From the NCBI RefSeq assembly GCF_000150275.1, contig NW_002060951.1, positions 2,118,297 to 2,182,296 of the forward strand: 64,000 nt of DNA, given 5' to 3'. The notes beneath the pieces were generated by a model. That model saw only the letters and a program-made list of their open reading frames with translations, was not told the origin of the DNA and made no database searches. This document shows, in pieces, positions 31,712-46,000 of the stretch; position 1 is the first letter of the stretch; each line of letters begins with the position of its first letter. The translations under genes were made by a program, and so were the position numbers. The DNA comes from Trichoplax adhaerens (lineage: Eukaryota; Placozoa; Uniplacotomia; Trichoplacea; Trichoplacidae).

Positions 31712-34700
31712 TTTTCAGTACCTAATTTTCTTTAGTTACGATATAACGGACATAATATTCAATATCTACATTGATAACTGATGATATAATAATAATAATA
31801 TAATCGATATTATCGAATACTTCTGCAATATCAGTGGAGAGAAATCAGAAGATTTTAATACATATGTACGTGTAATTTCCTCATCATATAATGGTAATGC
31901 CATCAATAGCAGTATACTGTCTATAGTCATACTAAACTTCACAACTTTCTTTGCATCTTTCATTGCATCATTTCGGAAATGAGTTTTATAACCTATTCCA
32001 AGATAATGTGGTAATTCATTTCTGAGGTGACTTTTAAGTTATTTAGACTCATCAGATTGGTGTTTACCTTAATTTTTATAATGAAGAAAAATAATAGATA
32101 AAAGCTCATGCTCGATGAAAAGAGGTTAAATGATTACAATAAATAAAGGGTAGACAACCAACCAAATTATTTATTCGATCTTATACTTCCTAGCAAGTTA
32201 ATTAAAGTTTTAATAATTAAAAGTGTGGAATTTTAAGTTATTATTATTATACTGATCTATAACCAGATTTTCAATTTTTACTTCGATAATTTCATAATAA
32301 TGAATGTGGTATACCTCGCGCCAAAAATCAGTTAGACAACAAAATTAACAAAATTTATCACCTTCACCTTTTCATGGACTTCAAAGAGTAACCAATACTC
32401 TCTTCGTCGAGACTACATGCTAGTAATAGTGACAGCTAGTAATAAAATTGTTAACATAAAAGGTATATAATATATATTGATCTAATATTATCTACAGTTG
32501 TAGCCAGAATATATAACAATCCTTGCAAACTAGGCTGTTCTACACATATTATTCTAGCTTTAATAATACAGCATATAGGTAGCAGAGTAGGAAATCTCTT
32601 ACTTTATTGATCATTTTCGTTTTGATTCTATTTCTGCGAAGTATTATTTTATACGGAACGTAAATAATAGGAAGCAAAATATTAGACAAAAATTGCCATG
32701 CTGCTGTCAACCAGCAACTATCCACGTGATTAATTCGATAGATACCAATTCAGAAGAAAATCAGGATATTTATTATGATGACTATACTGTACATTGTACA
32801 AGAAAAAAATTACACAATTACTAGGATTTTTGATAAATTGCTTCATAATACGCGTATTATCTATAGAAAATATCATAATCTAGAATACGTGTATTTGCAA
32901 TTGTATGCGATTTTATATCCTCATATCATTCTTTTATTATCTATTAACTGTATCAAATCTGAAAGATTTAAGTTTAATCAACAGGAAAACTCCATTTAAT
33001 AATATATTAATATTTGCTTACAATTAAAACAAGTCTAGCAATTATTCGATTAATGATAATTATGATAGATACTGTAAACTTGACGTCGCACAGTCGAATT
33101 AGTTTATTAATACCATCAGCAGAGTAAGGAATCAAAGTTTTCCTATTGTATTAATTTCAATTTTGATTTACGTAGGTAAACTTGTTATTAAGAGTTGATA
33201 TACTAATTAAATACCTACGGTAGATTTTATTATTTTCCGAAAAATTAAGGATATAACATAATAATTTGGTATCCTGCCAAAATGAGCATTTCAATTGGTG
33301 CAAATGGTGATGAGAATAGCAAGGATGAGGCCAATAATGTTAGGAAATTGAAAGAGAAGCGAGTATTCTATTTCTAAATTCGATTTCAAAACTTATCTTG
33401 CTTCAAATGAGGTAGTCTTTAGATGCTTTCCCCGACTGAAATGCGCCATCAATAAGTTCTATTTATCTGTAGTTAAAAGTATGATATGATAAATCAACCT
33501 AATTTGTTGAAATGCTATTCTTATAAAAATTATTGTTATGAATCGTAAAGAATTATGTTTACTTTATGCTTATCATGACGTCAGCAATATGTTGGAATAA
33601 TGTAATTAAATGATTTCCATTTAATGTATTGCAGACATTTACATTAAATACCGAAAATCATTGTTAGTACCTGCTAATGACGTGATACCTTGAAAAAAAT
33701 ATGCTAAAAATCAAAATAATACTTAAACTTTTGTATAGCGCAGCTATTATTTACTTCATACCCTTTGCAGTAAACATCATGCAACAAGCGAATTACTTAT
33801 TCTAGTAAGTTACAAGATCATACATAAATAAAACCTTTCTTTATCATCAAATAATACTCGAAAAGTATAAATTATATTGGAGAACTATGGTAATGGCTTA
33901 GTATACCATGAATTTTCTATTGATATCGATAAGCATCATTATCTGTGAATAAACATATTTACTCATATAAATATTTTTTAAACTAATTTCAATTCCAAAT
34001 TCTATCTCTGTACGCAACGACGATTGATGCTTTGTTATTTGTGGTCAATAGTTGGAAATATCATGAATTAAAATAATTAATAATCCTGACTATACCTATA
34101 TTTACTTAAATCTATATTGCTACTCGTTAGTATAGTATGTTACTATGGCTTTAATTAATAGATAGTACAATTAATACCGAAATACCAGATCTGACCGTCA
34201 CTCAATTAACTAACAGTTTTGTACTGTAAGCTAGTTATTATGGCATTTATTAATTGTCGCTGTGCGTTTTCGATAAATGACTGGTCTGCATCCCTGTGAC
34301 TTGTACAGCATTTTTCGTAATATCAATGTCAGATCACGCCGGCTTAAATTGAAGCGAATTTAGAGTCGAAAAATGTCATAACCAATTTTTAAAATTGCCG
34401 TTCTTAATTGAGCAGTGCTTAACCAGTACTAGAATAAAGTCTTCAAGGACCTGTACCTCAGAAAATTGCTTCACTATCATAATAACTTTAATTAAAATTT
34501 TTTTAATAAACGCAATGTTTAGTTAGTTACTCTTGTTTCGTGATTGGGGCTAACGATAAGCAACTAACGTACCTAATAATATAAAGCAAATTAACCTATT
34601 ACTTTTTAAAATATTTCTAATGAATAACTTGCCATAATATATTGCCAGCAGACTTTGTCCTGCAGTGAAGCTGTTAGATAAGCTGCTGCAGTCAACATGT

Positions 34701-34892
34701 TATATGGAAGTGAATTAGTTATAACTTAAAAATAATACCAAAATCTAGGTCTGTTGACAATAATAGGTCCATAGAAGTAATGTTAATGATAATTCAAGTA
34801 TGTTGATTTCAGCTACGTAGGATATGATATTTATCATAAAATTTTATTCTCATACTATGTTACGTAAGGGTTGAGTTATTTTTGCGCAATTC

Positions 34893-35062
34893 TTATCTTA
34901 TAAATGAGTTAGATAACTCATTTAAGCAGCTATGCTTTTCTGTCATTGTTATTCTTAGTCCTTTTCTAAGATCTGCTGTTGTAGGAAATTTTCCTTGCCT
35001 GTCGGAGCTTTTTGTGCTATTACGTAGTATCTCAGTCGAGAGAGAATCAGTAATAAAATCTG
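34893..35062 (-). CDS. Possible terminal exon of an unrecognised gene
   Basis: After an acceptor at 35064-35063 an open frame of 55 codons runs to TAA at 34893. It is hydrophilic and Ser/Thr/Lys-rich (ILRNSTKSSDRQGKFPTTADL), like a cytoplasmic tail. No upstream exon was found, so it may be fortuitous. Confidence 0.2.
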
Positions 35063-38000
35063 CTATTATAAAATTAATTGTGTAACTTACACTCTTATTA
35101 CGGTTAGTAGAACAGGTTTTGTTACGGTCCTCGCATTATATAGAATACTGCTACTACAGTCTTGAACCAGTTAATAATGGACTGAAAAAGCGACAATGAC
35201 GCAATTAATTCCTTATTCTACTTAAATTACAACTCGGTAAAGTGCTATCGTTGTTATGGTATGATGATCGATATTCTGTATGAATTTAAGAATTCATTAA
35301 AAATGATTAATATAAGATAACCAACAAACCATAAAGTATGTGCATAGTCAACATAGTTTAGTAGCATTGGTGGTCAAAAAAATAAAATTTTTTTAATATT
35401 AAATTGAACTACCAATAATTATAATTGAAGTCCAAACAAAATAAATTAGGGGAAAATACGAGTATATTATAAATTTAACAACAATTTTAGCAAAAACTCT
35501 CAAATGAATAACAAAATACAGGCAGAACTACTGCCTCAACCAACCAAACCATCAATTAATGGTATAACTCACGATTATCCTAAACGTTTCTTGTCTTCTC
35601 TAACTTCAACTGCACTAAATTACCGAACTACGTCACTTTTTATATGCTACGCAGAGCAATTGGTAGTATTAGACTATCCAACTATCAATCTAAAGTACTC
35701 CAAATAAAACTAGCAATAAAGCACACTCATAAAGATAAATTATACCCTAGACTCCCAAAAACTACTAAATTAATACTAAATATAGTTAGCTTGAAACCAT
35801 ACGTTTCTACATTATACGCTGAGACAAAATACTAATCCTAGATTAAATGTCTTGGGTTCATACTGCATGAAATTACAAAGTAACATTAACTTCTACCGTA
35901 ATTAATGATCAAAGTTAGCACACATATATTCTATTAACTAAATATGTCGCTTGAATTAGAAAATCATAATATCTGATTCTTAACAAAAAAATTATGCTAT
36001 GGATTATCTTAACTTCTAACACGAATAAAGCAGCCAGGTTTACAATATACTAAGACACTAAGTAAAATCTACTATTATAATCAACCAAATAATTCATATT
36101 TTTAAAGCTAGAACACTTATCACGATACAAAAACCAAACTATCTAGCTTAATGATTGAATTTTATCCAGTGTTTAATCTCTTCAGATACACCTGGCAATT
36201 AAAAACTTTTTCCGATCTCTGAAATGTGCCAAGTGAAAGTTTTGTTCACCACGAGAAAATAGCAATATTTCATATTTATATCACCCAATTTTTTTTTCAT
36301 ATAAGAGCAACAATACTAATATATTGGTAATTTTATTGAGCATTTGCGGTGAACTACGTATACGAATCATGAAGTACCTTTTCAATATACATAACTGTTC
36401 TCGTTATTATTCTAGGTTACTTTAGTTGCGTATAATAGAAAAATTTCCCGGAATTTGTATTGTATAATGAACATAAATATCAAATACGATAGCCTTATTG
36501 CATTGAGTATTGACTAATTAACGATGTTTAAAATCGCGATTCTTTTCGACAAACAATAAATAATGACCTTCAGAAATACTTAAGCATTACATAAAATAGC
36601 TAAAAAATTTCATAAGCAGGTTATCCCAATAAGAGTGTGATATATACCGATCACGAAATTCAAAATTTTAGAAAAATAAGGGCTTTATTGAATCTTATAC
36701 AAAGATTAACTACGCACATATCTACTCTAGCCGAATACTACTATTAAAGACTTCTAGAACGAACTAACAGAATAATCTAAAGTTGCATGCTTTTATACTT
36801 TTCGTAGCATTCGCAGCTACAATCTGCACGGCAACCTTTTGCCTCATTTTACACATACTTAAATTATTTTTAGTAACACTATTCTACTGCAGACCATCAT
36901 TAATTTGAATGGATACGACTACAGTATTTATGTAGACATTATTTACACCAGCCAAAGTACAATGAATTAACCATATCCTAATATATGATTTAGGTTCTAT
37001 TTTTACCTATAACCTTATTAGTATCTCAACATCTTACTGTATATAGCCATCTGTACTCTAGCATAGAGTCCATACCACTACAGTCTTTAGTTACGGCTAC
37101 CAAATATCTCCTAGGATAAATATAGAGGTTACGCTACAGTATATTATACTAAACATGGCTAACAGTCTACAATCACAATACTAAGTTACGTTACAAAGAG
37201 ACATTCTGATTATTCCCATGATAATCGGACCGCCGACATTAAGGTGAACGATTTCTATTTTCCCTTTAAAATACATTAAAATTATATCGTTGTTAGAATA
37301 AAATTCCGAATATGAATTCATAGTATATTTAAAACATATTAACAATCTCTGCAATAACTGTGAATAAAAGTTATTGATATGCGTTACTCAACCAATCAAA
37401 CTGTATGCTGTATAGTCAATAATAAGGGAAATTTTTTACATAGCCTAAATGTCGCAAATAACCCATTATAGGTAGGCACTACAATAGAGACCATTATTAA
37501 AAGATTGAAAGAGATTAGTTGAAAAAGACAAATAACCGGTAATAATATTATGCTAAATTATTATCTAGAGCTTATCATTACAATTAGTAACACGATCATT
37601 TATCATCTCTATCTGAAGATGCTTTAGAATTAATAAAATCATTAACGCCACGCAAAATTCTCAGAAATTTCGCATGCAGCGTGAATTATGCTACTTAAAA
37701 GTCATTCATAATTTTTTCAGTACTACCTAAAGATTACGAATCATATCTTTTTACATTTCTGACTGTATGATTGAATATAAGTGACCGTTTGTAATCACAT
37801 GAGTGATTGAATTGAAATGCCCCAAATTTTTCTATGAATAGCACCGACGTGGAAATTATTAGTCGGTACTAGCAACTGAGATCAGTTAGTGTAATATTTA
37901 AGAGTATTCAGATGAATAAATGTGGTAGCGTCGCTCAGCCCGACTGAAACATTTTATCACCCACGTATCAAAGTACTAAATTACCGTGAGTAGCGTTTTA

Positions 38001-38434
38001 TATATCATTAAGTAGATTTTGACTAAGTTAGAGAATGGCGATTGCCATCTAAATGTTTTGTGTAATTCTATAACTAAATGTGATTTAAGTGCATGCAGTA
38101 GGGGCAGTGATCGAATATATCAATGTTACATTATTTTAGTATGACAATAATTCCTAAATTTTGCAGTAGATTCCCGAACATAGTGTTGAACGAGCAATTT
38201 ACCAGTTATTACAATAGTGATCCACTACTTTCAGTTTGCATACGTCTAGCGCATTATATTCAGTAACAATTAAAAATTCCGTAGTGACAAACATTAACCA
38301 TACGCATATACATCACTATTTATTATAAAATTAGTGCTTTATTGAATATTGTGTAATACTACAGTTTCGTATTATATTATTTAACTGCCTACGAAATTGG
38401 AAAGGTTGCAGTATCTCTGTCAGAGAAGCAATAA

Positions 38435-38611
38435 GAATTGGGTGGGTGGTGGGAATTAGCTGTAGAAGCCGAAGATAATTGGGGTTTTTCCCATGTTGGA
38501 TCTGTAGTTAATGCAACTAGATCAAAGCTTAGAGAAGTCCTGCATAGGACATTTTGGGTGAGCTATCACCTTCTGATTGGTTACACTGTAACCCCGCGAC
38601 GACTTGAGTAG
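38435..38611 (+). other. Trp-rich 58-codon open frame in a locally GC-richer stretch
   Basis: It lies between in-frame stops and begins ELGGWWELAVEAEDNWGFSH. No Met start and no clear splice signals were found. The local composition differs from the surrounding DNA, which hints at a mobile-element fragment. No family was recognised. Confidence 0.2.
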
Positions 38612-38972
38612 TCAAACCGGTCATGCCTCTAAACAACTATTTAAGCACTTCACTCTGCTAATAAATCAGATTTGTGATTTCCTTATAAGTTGAAGACTTA
38701 ATCCATTATCTAGGACAAGTTGATTAGGGTTCGAACTACGGACAAAATTCTTCAATACGGAAGATCGCTTAGTGACTTCATATATTAATCTCGTTTAGTC
38801 GTTAATGACAGAAAAACAGTCGAAATTACATTCTCAATCCGTGTTAACAGTTTCTACAAATTGAGACTTGTAACACCACGATATTGCAATTTATTCAAAC
38901 AGGCTGAAGGTTCTCACGCATTAATCTTTCATTATTTATATCGGTGTTACAGTGTTATATACTGTATATATA

Positions 38973-39255
38973 TAAAATTAATATCTAATTCAGTAAATGA
39001 TTCTAATGTTAATTGTATTAACTATGACTCATGAACTATTGAGGAGTAGTATATAAATGCAGTATATCGTGAAATAAAGAGAATTCTCCAACTTAGTGTT
39101 CAACGTAAAATACGAGGCGTTTAAGTCTTTGTGTAGTCTGCTAATAGAGCAAAAGTGTTTGTGATAGTGCAGATATCGTTCCTTGATACGTGGTTCAAGG
39201 AATTGACTTATTGATCGTATATTGCGTTATCTTGTTGCAAAGCTGTTTTGTGACA
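38973..39255 (-). repeat. Dispersed 0.28-kb repeat, copy 2 (inverted relative to copy 1)
   Basis: The reverse complement of this segment matches 27317-27603 and keeps the boundaries TGTCACAAAACAGC and GATATTAATTTTA. Flanking sequence differs on both sides, which defines the ends. It lies in the space downstream of receptor C. Confidence 0.85.
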
Positions 39256-40037
39256 ATCGGCTATTTATTCAGGAGGTACTATAGGTACAAGCTTAAATTC
39301 TCATCTTAACAAAAGCATTAAAATTTTTAGGGCAGAGGAATCGCTAGATATCTGTCGCTATTATACATTGAGAATGCTATATATTGTAATAGCTGATTTT
39401 GTTAATAACGATTAAGAATATAGGAGATTTGGTAATGAAATTTTATTTTTACGTTTTAGTTCAAATTGAAAGTTTAATTACAACAGCGGCTACACATTCG
39501 GGATTAATGATATTATTTCATTGCATAGATCATACACTTTTAGTATATAATAATTAAAATTTAAAGTATTTGAATAACATCACGCAAAATATTTTGAGGA
39601 TCTTCAGAAAACATACCAATTGATTGCGCAGCAATGACATTAGTGTCGCAAAAGTACAATAATTATGTATTTATTATTTATTACCCTTAAATATTTTTGC
39701 ACTGAAACAATACTATAGACAAACTATCATGAACTGTTGTTTGCAATGTTAAAAATGGCAGCGTTGAGCACCACTTGTTAAAGATTAGTTTGACTACACT
39801 TAAAATTAGACCTGACAACACATACATGTAACATGAGAAAGAAAATGCATGAATTCGCGATTTTATCCTAAGATTTTAATTTTTTATGAAATGAATGAAA
39901 TTTCATGTATATGGCGAGTTCGTTACCTGCTAACAGTGGAAATACGTAGTATATTATGAGAATATGGTTCGTATATGAAAAATTGCTTCATCATGGTAAC
40001 CTTATCCAAACATTATCTCATATAACGGTATAGTTAA
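39256..40037. other. 3' flank of receptor C
   Basis: AT-rich sequence after the TAA of gene C. No coding exon or repeat was seen. Confidence 0.5.
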
Positions 40038-43000
40038 TTAGGGCTGTTCGACTTCGATCTTTTTCACTGATTTCTGTTCATTTTTATCTTTCTACAGGAA
40101 AAGCAGATTAAACAATGGTGTCATAGATTTGAATATCTATCAGAAATTTTCTAGAACTTAAATGATCAACAACTAAAGTAATGGATAGTTTAAGAAATCA
40201 ATAAGTTACATATTGGTTTTTTATCTGCATCAATTGAAATTTAGTAATTTATACTTTAAGTAATTCTAAAATGGGTATGAAAAAAGATCGAAAACCTGTT
40301 CCTTCTTCTTCGATTCTTTATCATCGGAATCACTGGACGATTTAGATAAACTACACTTTGACTTACTAGCTGGTGATCTATCCGTTATGGGTCCAGCAAC
40401 ATCTCCATTCGTCATATTAATCCTTTTTGCTAAATTTATTGCATGCCACTATATTTATGTATTAAATTCGCAAATGATTAATATCATTCTTTAGCTTAAG
40501 CAGAATGCTATTAGCAATATAAGTAAATACAAGGTAAGTATAGTATCTGGATCATACTTCTTAAAATGCTACATGGTATGATAATTTACAAAGATAAAAT
40601 TTGGTAGAACATTCTAGTTCATTGTATAGCATACGGTAATTATGAAATCATAAACAATAAATAGGAATGGTTCTAATCAAACTATTTGACGACTATTTAC
40701 TAATTTTTGAATGTTTGCAAGTATCTTTAAGATAGCTTGCGATATCATTATCATCTATACTTATTTTGAATTTCAAGTGAGCATAGCTGAGAGTAACCAA
40801 AATCTGTTACCGTTTCATTAAGAACTATAAAATAGTATAGGAAATTTTGTAAGATATTTATTTGAATGGCTCACCTTAGGTACGAAGATCACAATTATCG
40901 TTACGGAGGTACAAAATACAATAAATGAGGCAATCAAGCAATAACTTGTAATGGGGTCAGCTGTCACAACTGCAGTCAATAAAACTCCAGTGACGCATAG
41001 CACAAATACGTTATAAATGCATAATCCGATCAATTTAGAATCGTTTAGCTCTGGGATTGTAACATGACGTGTCTCCCAAGCTAGAAATGCTCCAAAAACG
41101 ATCAGTAAAAACTTCCAGCAATAGATTACTACCATCCAAATTGTCATATAGTTTGATACACAAATAATAGCAACAGAACGAGTAATTACTGCCGCGTTGG
41201 TTTCCAACTGTGCAAACGAAAACGATTGAAATAGTCAACTTCATTACAATACAATATCCTTATATTCTAAGAAGTGTTATACCTATACCCGTATTATCGA
41301 TAGCTATTAAAATTTACCTTTGGATTTAGGGTAACTTGTTTGGTATAGATTGGGTCAATAATATGCCAAAGTATCATAATGACAGCATCAAAGATAGTTA
41401 AGGCGAAAATTTTACCAATTAAACTTTTGTCTTTGATAATCTGTGTAGTGTGAATGTATAGAATTAGCTTTTTTATAAATTGAAATCTGTGAAGCCAGGC
41501 AGTTATTAAACGGTAGAATACTTAGCTAATAGTTGAACGTCTGCATGAGATCTATTATTGATAAACTGATGAATGAATAGTATTGATCTATTTGCTGAAA
41601 TAAATCGCCGCATAATGAACGAAATAAATTTTACTTTAGCGCTTTTGCTATGAACATGCAGGTAAAATATTAATGATTTAACAGTTAAAATGGCAAAATT
41701 TAGGTCAATTGAAGGAAAAAATTTTTATGATGGAATGAAAGCTAATTATGTACGGTATGTTAAACTGCAATGTTACAACTTTAAGTTGATAAAACTAAAC
41801 AATTGGCTTCCAAAAAAGATATAAGATTCAAATTCTAGAGGCATTTCCTACATTTATTATATGAAATTAATTGTAATTACGCATCGGACTCACTCATAAA
41901 TATAACAAATATTAATATTCGTTAGAAGCTACTTGGTACGTATGAAGTTAACATTATGGTATATTGTAAACCAACTTACGATAGATCGCTTTGTTTTATT
42001 CCTATAGATGCTGTAAACCCTCCAAGTTTTCCAAAATAAGGCTCCAAAACCCAATGTAAAACCTAAACATATAGTCCACGCTGCACTATGACAAAATATA
42101 GGCATTGACCTAATACCGACCGCTTTTGAGTCTAACCCAAAAAAGAGCACAGATATGTAGCATAAAATCGAACCAAGGAGCATAACGATATTAATTTTAG
42201 GACTGGACATTTTGATAAGTCTATTAAATATTTATTTGCGAAATATAAAATTCATTATTAGTGGTCAATGGTAAAAATCATGGTTTCAGCACTACCTTAA
42301 TATCAAGTTGACGTGTGGCTCGTTAAAATGATAGTTCAAATTTTTATACTGTAGTAGTAAATGTATTAACACCTTATTTGTATGGTACCTGTCATGTTGC
42401 TTGCTAACGTTTAAAAATATAAATGCAGCGCATAAGGCTATCCCAATTCCGGCTAAGCAAGCAAATAAAGTAAATACGGGACTAGAAATGAAAATTTCTT
42501 CAATTTCAATGCGTTCTACATCAACTGGAGCAAAACTTCCTACATAGAAAGCCAAGAAAATGATCAACTAACGAAAAGAGAATCAAATATATCGATAGTA
42601 TACTGTAAAAATTACTTTATTTAATTGATATTTCGAAATACTGCAGCGTAAATTTATGCCTGCTGGTAGGTACCGTACCTTGCCATTTTATTGTATTTCC
42701 TTTAACACCTAAAGTTAATTTATCTTTGAAGTAATTATAATTTCCGGTCTGAATTGTATAATTTGCAAAGGTATTCTCTAAAAGGAAATGGCAATAGTCA
42801 TGATTTTAATTTAAAATAACGTAAATTGCAGTAAATTGGCATGTATATTGCGGTATTTAAGCATCACTTGGAATCTGAAAATTATATAACTTAAATCATA
42901 AAATTAATAGTGCAATGGCACAATGTTCAAGAAATCTTAGCCTTTGGCAATATTTCTATAAGAATAGTCTTCTACAGAAGTAAGAATTTGACATGATAAA

Positions 43001-46000
43001 TGCATTATTTTAGGTTAAAGCATGGTTAGTGCTCAACTCCGCGGCGTACCATCTTTAAAATAATATTCTATTAAGCGAGCTCAAATTACATCGTGTTCAA
43101 ACACTGAGTATTGATAAGGTACTTTAGCTTAAGTTCACAATGAATAATTAAAGTGCTATAATATCAATCTTTTACGATATTCCTGATTAAAGAGTTAAAG
43201 TATTTATAAAATACATATATTTATTTCTATATGTGATTCGTATATGTATAACAATTCGTAATTAAATTTCTGGTTAAATCGCTTTTTACTTTGGTACTGC
43301 ATGACGATAACGCTCCCAACTCTATTTCCGTCAATGAAGACAATTCGATCCTAAGATTGAAACGTAATAATTAATCTCAATTCACAGCTGTGAATTTACA
43401 ACCTTAGTGATTAAAATAATATAATTTAATTTTGCTTTTACGCTAATATCAACAGAGAATTTTCGAAGTAAGCGGTAAAGATATGTTCTTAAAAGTATTA
43501 TATCTAATGTCTGTAGAATGTATACAATTATAATTGCTACGTTGATTATCAGATTTTCCCGGTATGTTGCTGAGTTGTTATCATTAAAAAAGTTAACTAA
43601 TTTATCGTCAGATGATTGAGAACTATCTCTATACAATGGATTATTCTAAAATAAAACGTATTCTTAAGTGATCGATTATTAGACGAGTGGCACTGAATTG
43701 AGCTTAACCAGCTAATACTTAGGTAGATTATACACGTTGATCATAAACTTGTCTGCAGGACAAAAGGTAGACTAGTGCCAATTATATCAGTACAAAAAAA
43801 ATTATTAGAACAGTAATTCTACTTAATATAAAGTTACGAGGTATAATTGCTGGATTAATGAGGGTAAAAAATACTTATTTTATACTATCTCCTTATACCA
43901 CAACCTTGTTCATGATATGAATATTGACCCGTCAAATACCGTACTGATAGAAGAATCATGAATGATATTAATTAGAATCTAACGATAGCACTCGTGTACT
44001 TACTGTTAAGCCAATAAATGATACGTTATTCATTTCATTGATAAGAATCTTGGGTATAACAGTATCGTTGTAATCAAATAACGTCAAATTCTTTAATTGC
44101 TTCCTAAGGATGATATCTGTTCGATTTAGACCAAGGGCTAAAGCCCATATGGCATCATAAGCATATGTGTAGCTGCCAACTAGTGGCTTTCCACTTGAGA
44201 AATTAGCGAATGCTGTTTTAAATCCTTCTTGTGTCTAAAACCGAATATTAGGTAGGTAACACGTAAGTATTATTTTGTTACGATCCAACTGGACATATAT
44301 TTTTAGCCTTTAAAAAAATGTACTAGTCATTACAGATGACAACTTCATTAGGCTATGATTAGTAATTTTAAGATTAAGCTTAGCTTATGAGTGAAATGAA
44401 CGATGCAGACATACATAACCGGATAACGTAGGCTCAGATAATCGCGGAGTAACCTCATTTTTAAAAGCAATGTAACCTTCTATAACTTCTTGTAGATTTT
44501 CAGCCGTACAATTCACTTTAGCGTCATTGAGATTGTTAATGAACCAATTGTTTAGAAAAAAGCCTGGTAACATCCAAACATACTTAGATCCATATACTTT
44601 CTGATGATAAGCCTAATTTCAAGTATGATTTTAATAGTTTAATCAATGTAATCAACTAGGATAACCATTACTTAACTTGAAATTAGAACTGACTCTTTGT
44701 ATTTATACCATATAAATCTTTACAGGTGAATATATGCTTTGTATTACGGCTTTAAAATTATTCGTTATCGAAAGTTGATAATAATTATAATAAGAGAATT
44801 TAACATGCACATTTTAGATCTAGTGGTATAATTGAGAACTATTATTACAACGTATTCGTAACATTTTAAAGTCAAATGGGGACAAATTATTTCAAACATT
44901 TATTAGATTTCCATATCCGAGTTTACTACTTATATGAAAATGAATTTAAACCTCGAGCTACTTAACCAACTATGTTACGATACAAGTTTTTCAACCTATT
45001 TTTTTTAAACTAATGCTTACTAATATCCGTTCATACTACTAAAGGTAATATTGACTAAAATTTAAAACTTTATTCTCATACTGTATTTGTAATACTAACT
45101 TACCTCACAAAATACTCTTATTGCATTTACAGGGTATGCAAATAGGAGAATTATTCGTACGTCTCTAGACTGGAGTATCACAAAAAGATGTAGCAAAGTA
45201 TTTATAGACATGTACACAAATCTGTTATGTTAACACTATTCAGTATTTAAATTGTATCAAGAATCTACAATAACAGATCTTATTGATAATTTTCCCATCC
45301 AAACAAGATACTTCGTAATATTATAGTATAAAAAGCTCTAGCAGACAAATAAAATTTCTTACGGCAGATTTTGGATATCAAGGACTAAGAACAAGTGCTA
45401 CAGAAATAGTGCAGCTGCATAAATACGATACCTATCTTATTTGCAACATTAAGTGAACTGAATTAGGTTAGCATTATTTTATAAAGATTCTTTGGATTAA
45501 AGAGTTTATAGTTATAGCTCATGTGAAATGTATTATAGCTAGTGGTTGAATAAAGCTCAAATGCTGTTATATAACAAGATTAACTTCGAATCCGATACAT
45601 TACATATATACCGGCACCGTAAATTCTATACAGTAATTGACAGATTGTAGTCGTTCGAAAAATTAAAATTGAGGTGCAAGGAACCTAATTGCGGAATTTC
45701 TTCGCGTGAAAGTAATTCTGGGACAACTGGTCAGAAAGAAGCGTAAATCCAATTCGCTATAAACAAGTGTCTGTAGCTAACTAATTAGTAACTTTAAATA
45801 CTAGTAAGAGCCCATCTTTCTATACCCCAGTTTTGTCAAAATAAAACTGAAGTAAAGAAAAATGAAGTCTAGTATTACTTAACATGTATGAGAAATAGCT
45901 CTATGGTACGGCAAATCTAGAGTACTTGTTCTCAGCGATATTAGCAAATGCATATCGCCGTTAATTTTGCTTTCTTGAAAGATTCCAATTTTGACAAGCT

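Larger units (their letters stand above)
30819..38972. other. Long, largely gene-free interval between receptors B and C
   Basis: About 8 kb of AT-rich DNA with no recognised gene. It holds three orphan reading frames reported separately (31469-31711, 34893-35062 and 38435-38611). The 5' UTR and promoter of B must be at its left edge. I saw no receptor-type exons in it. Confidence 0.5.

Noticed and set aside
35504-35835. Two overlapping plus-strand frames of 63-67 codons
   Set aside because: Composition is AT-driven, the frames overlap each other, and neither shows a motif or splice borders.
38715-38740. GGGTTCGAACTACGG, resembling a tRNA B box
   Set aside because: No A box or cloverleaf arms could be placed at the right distance.
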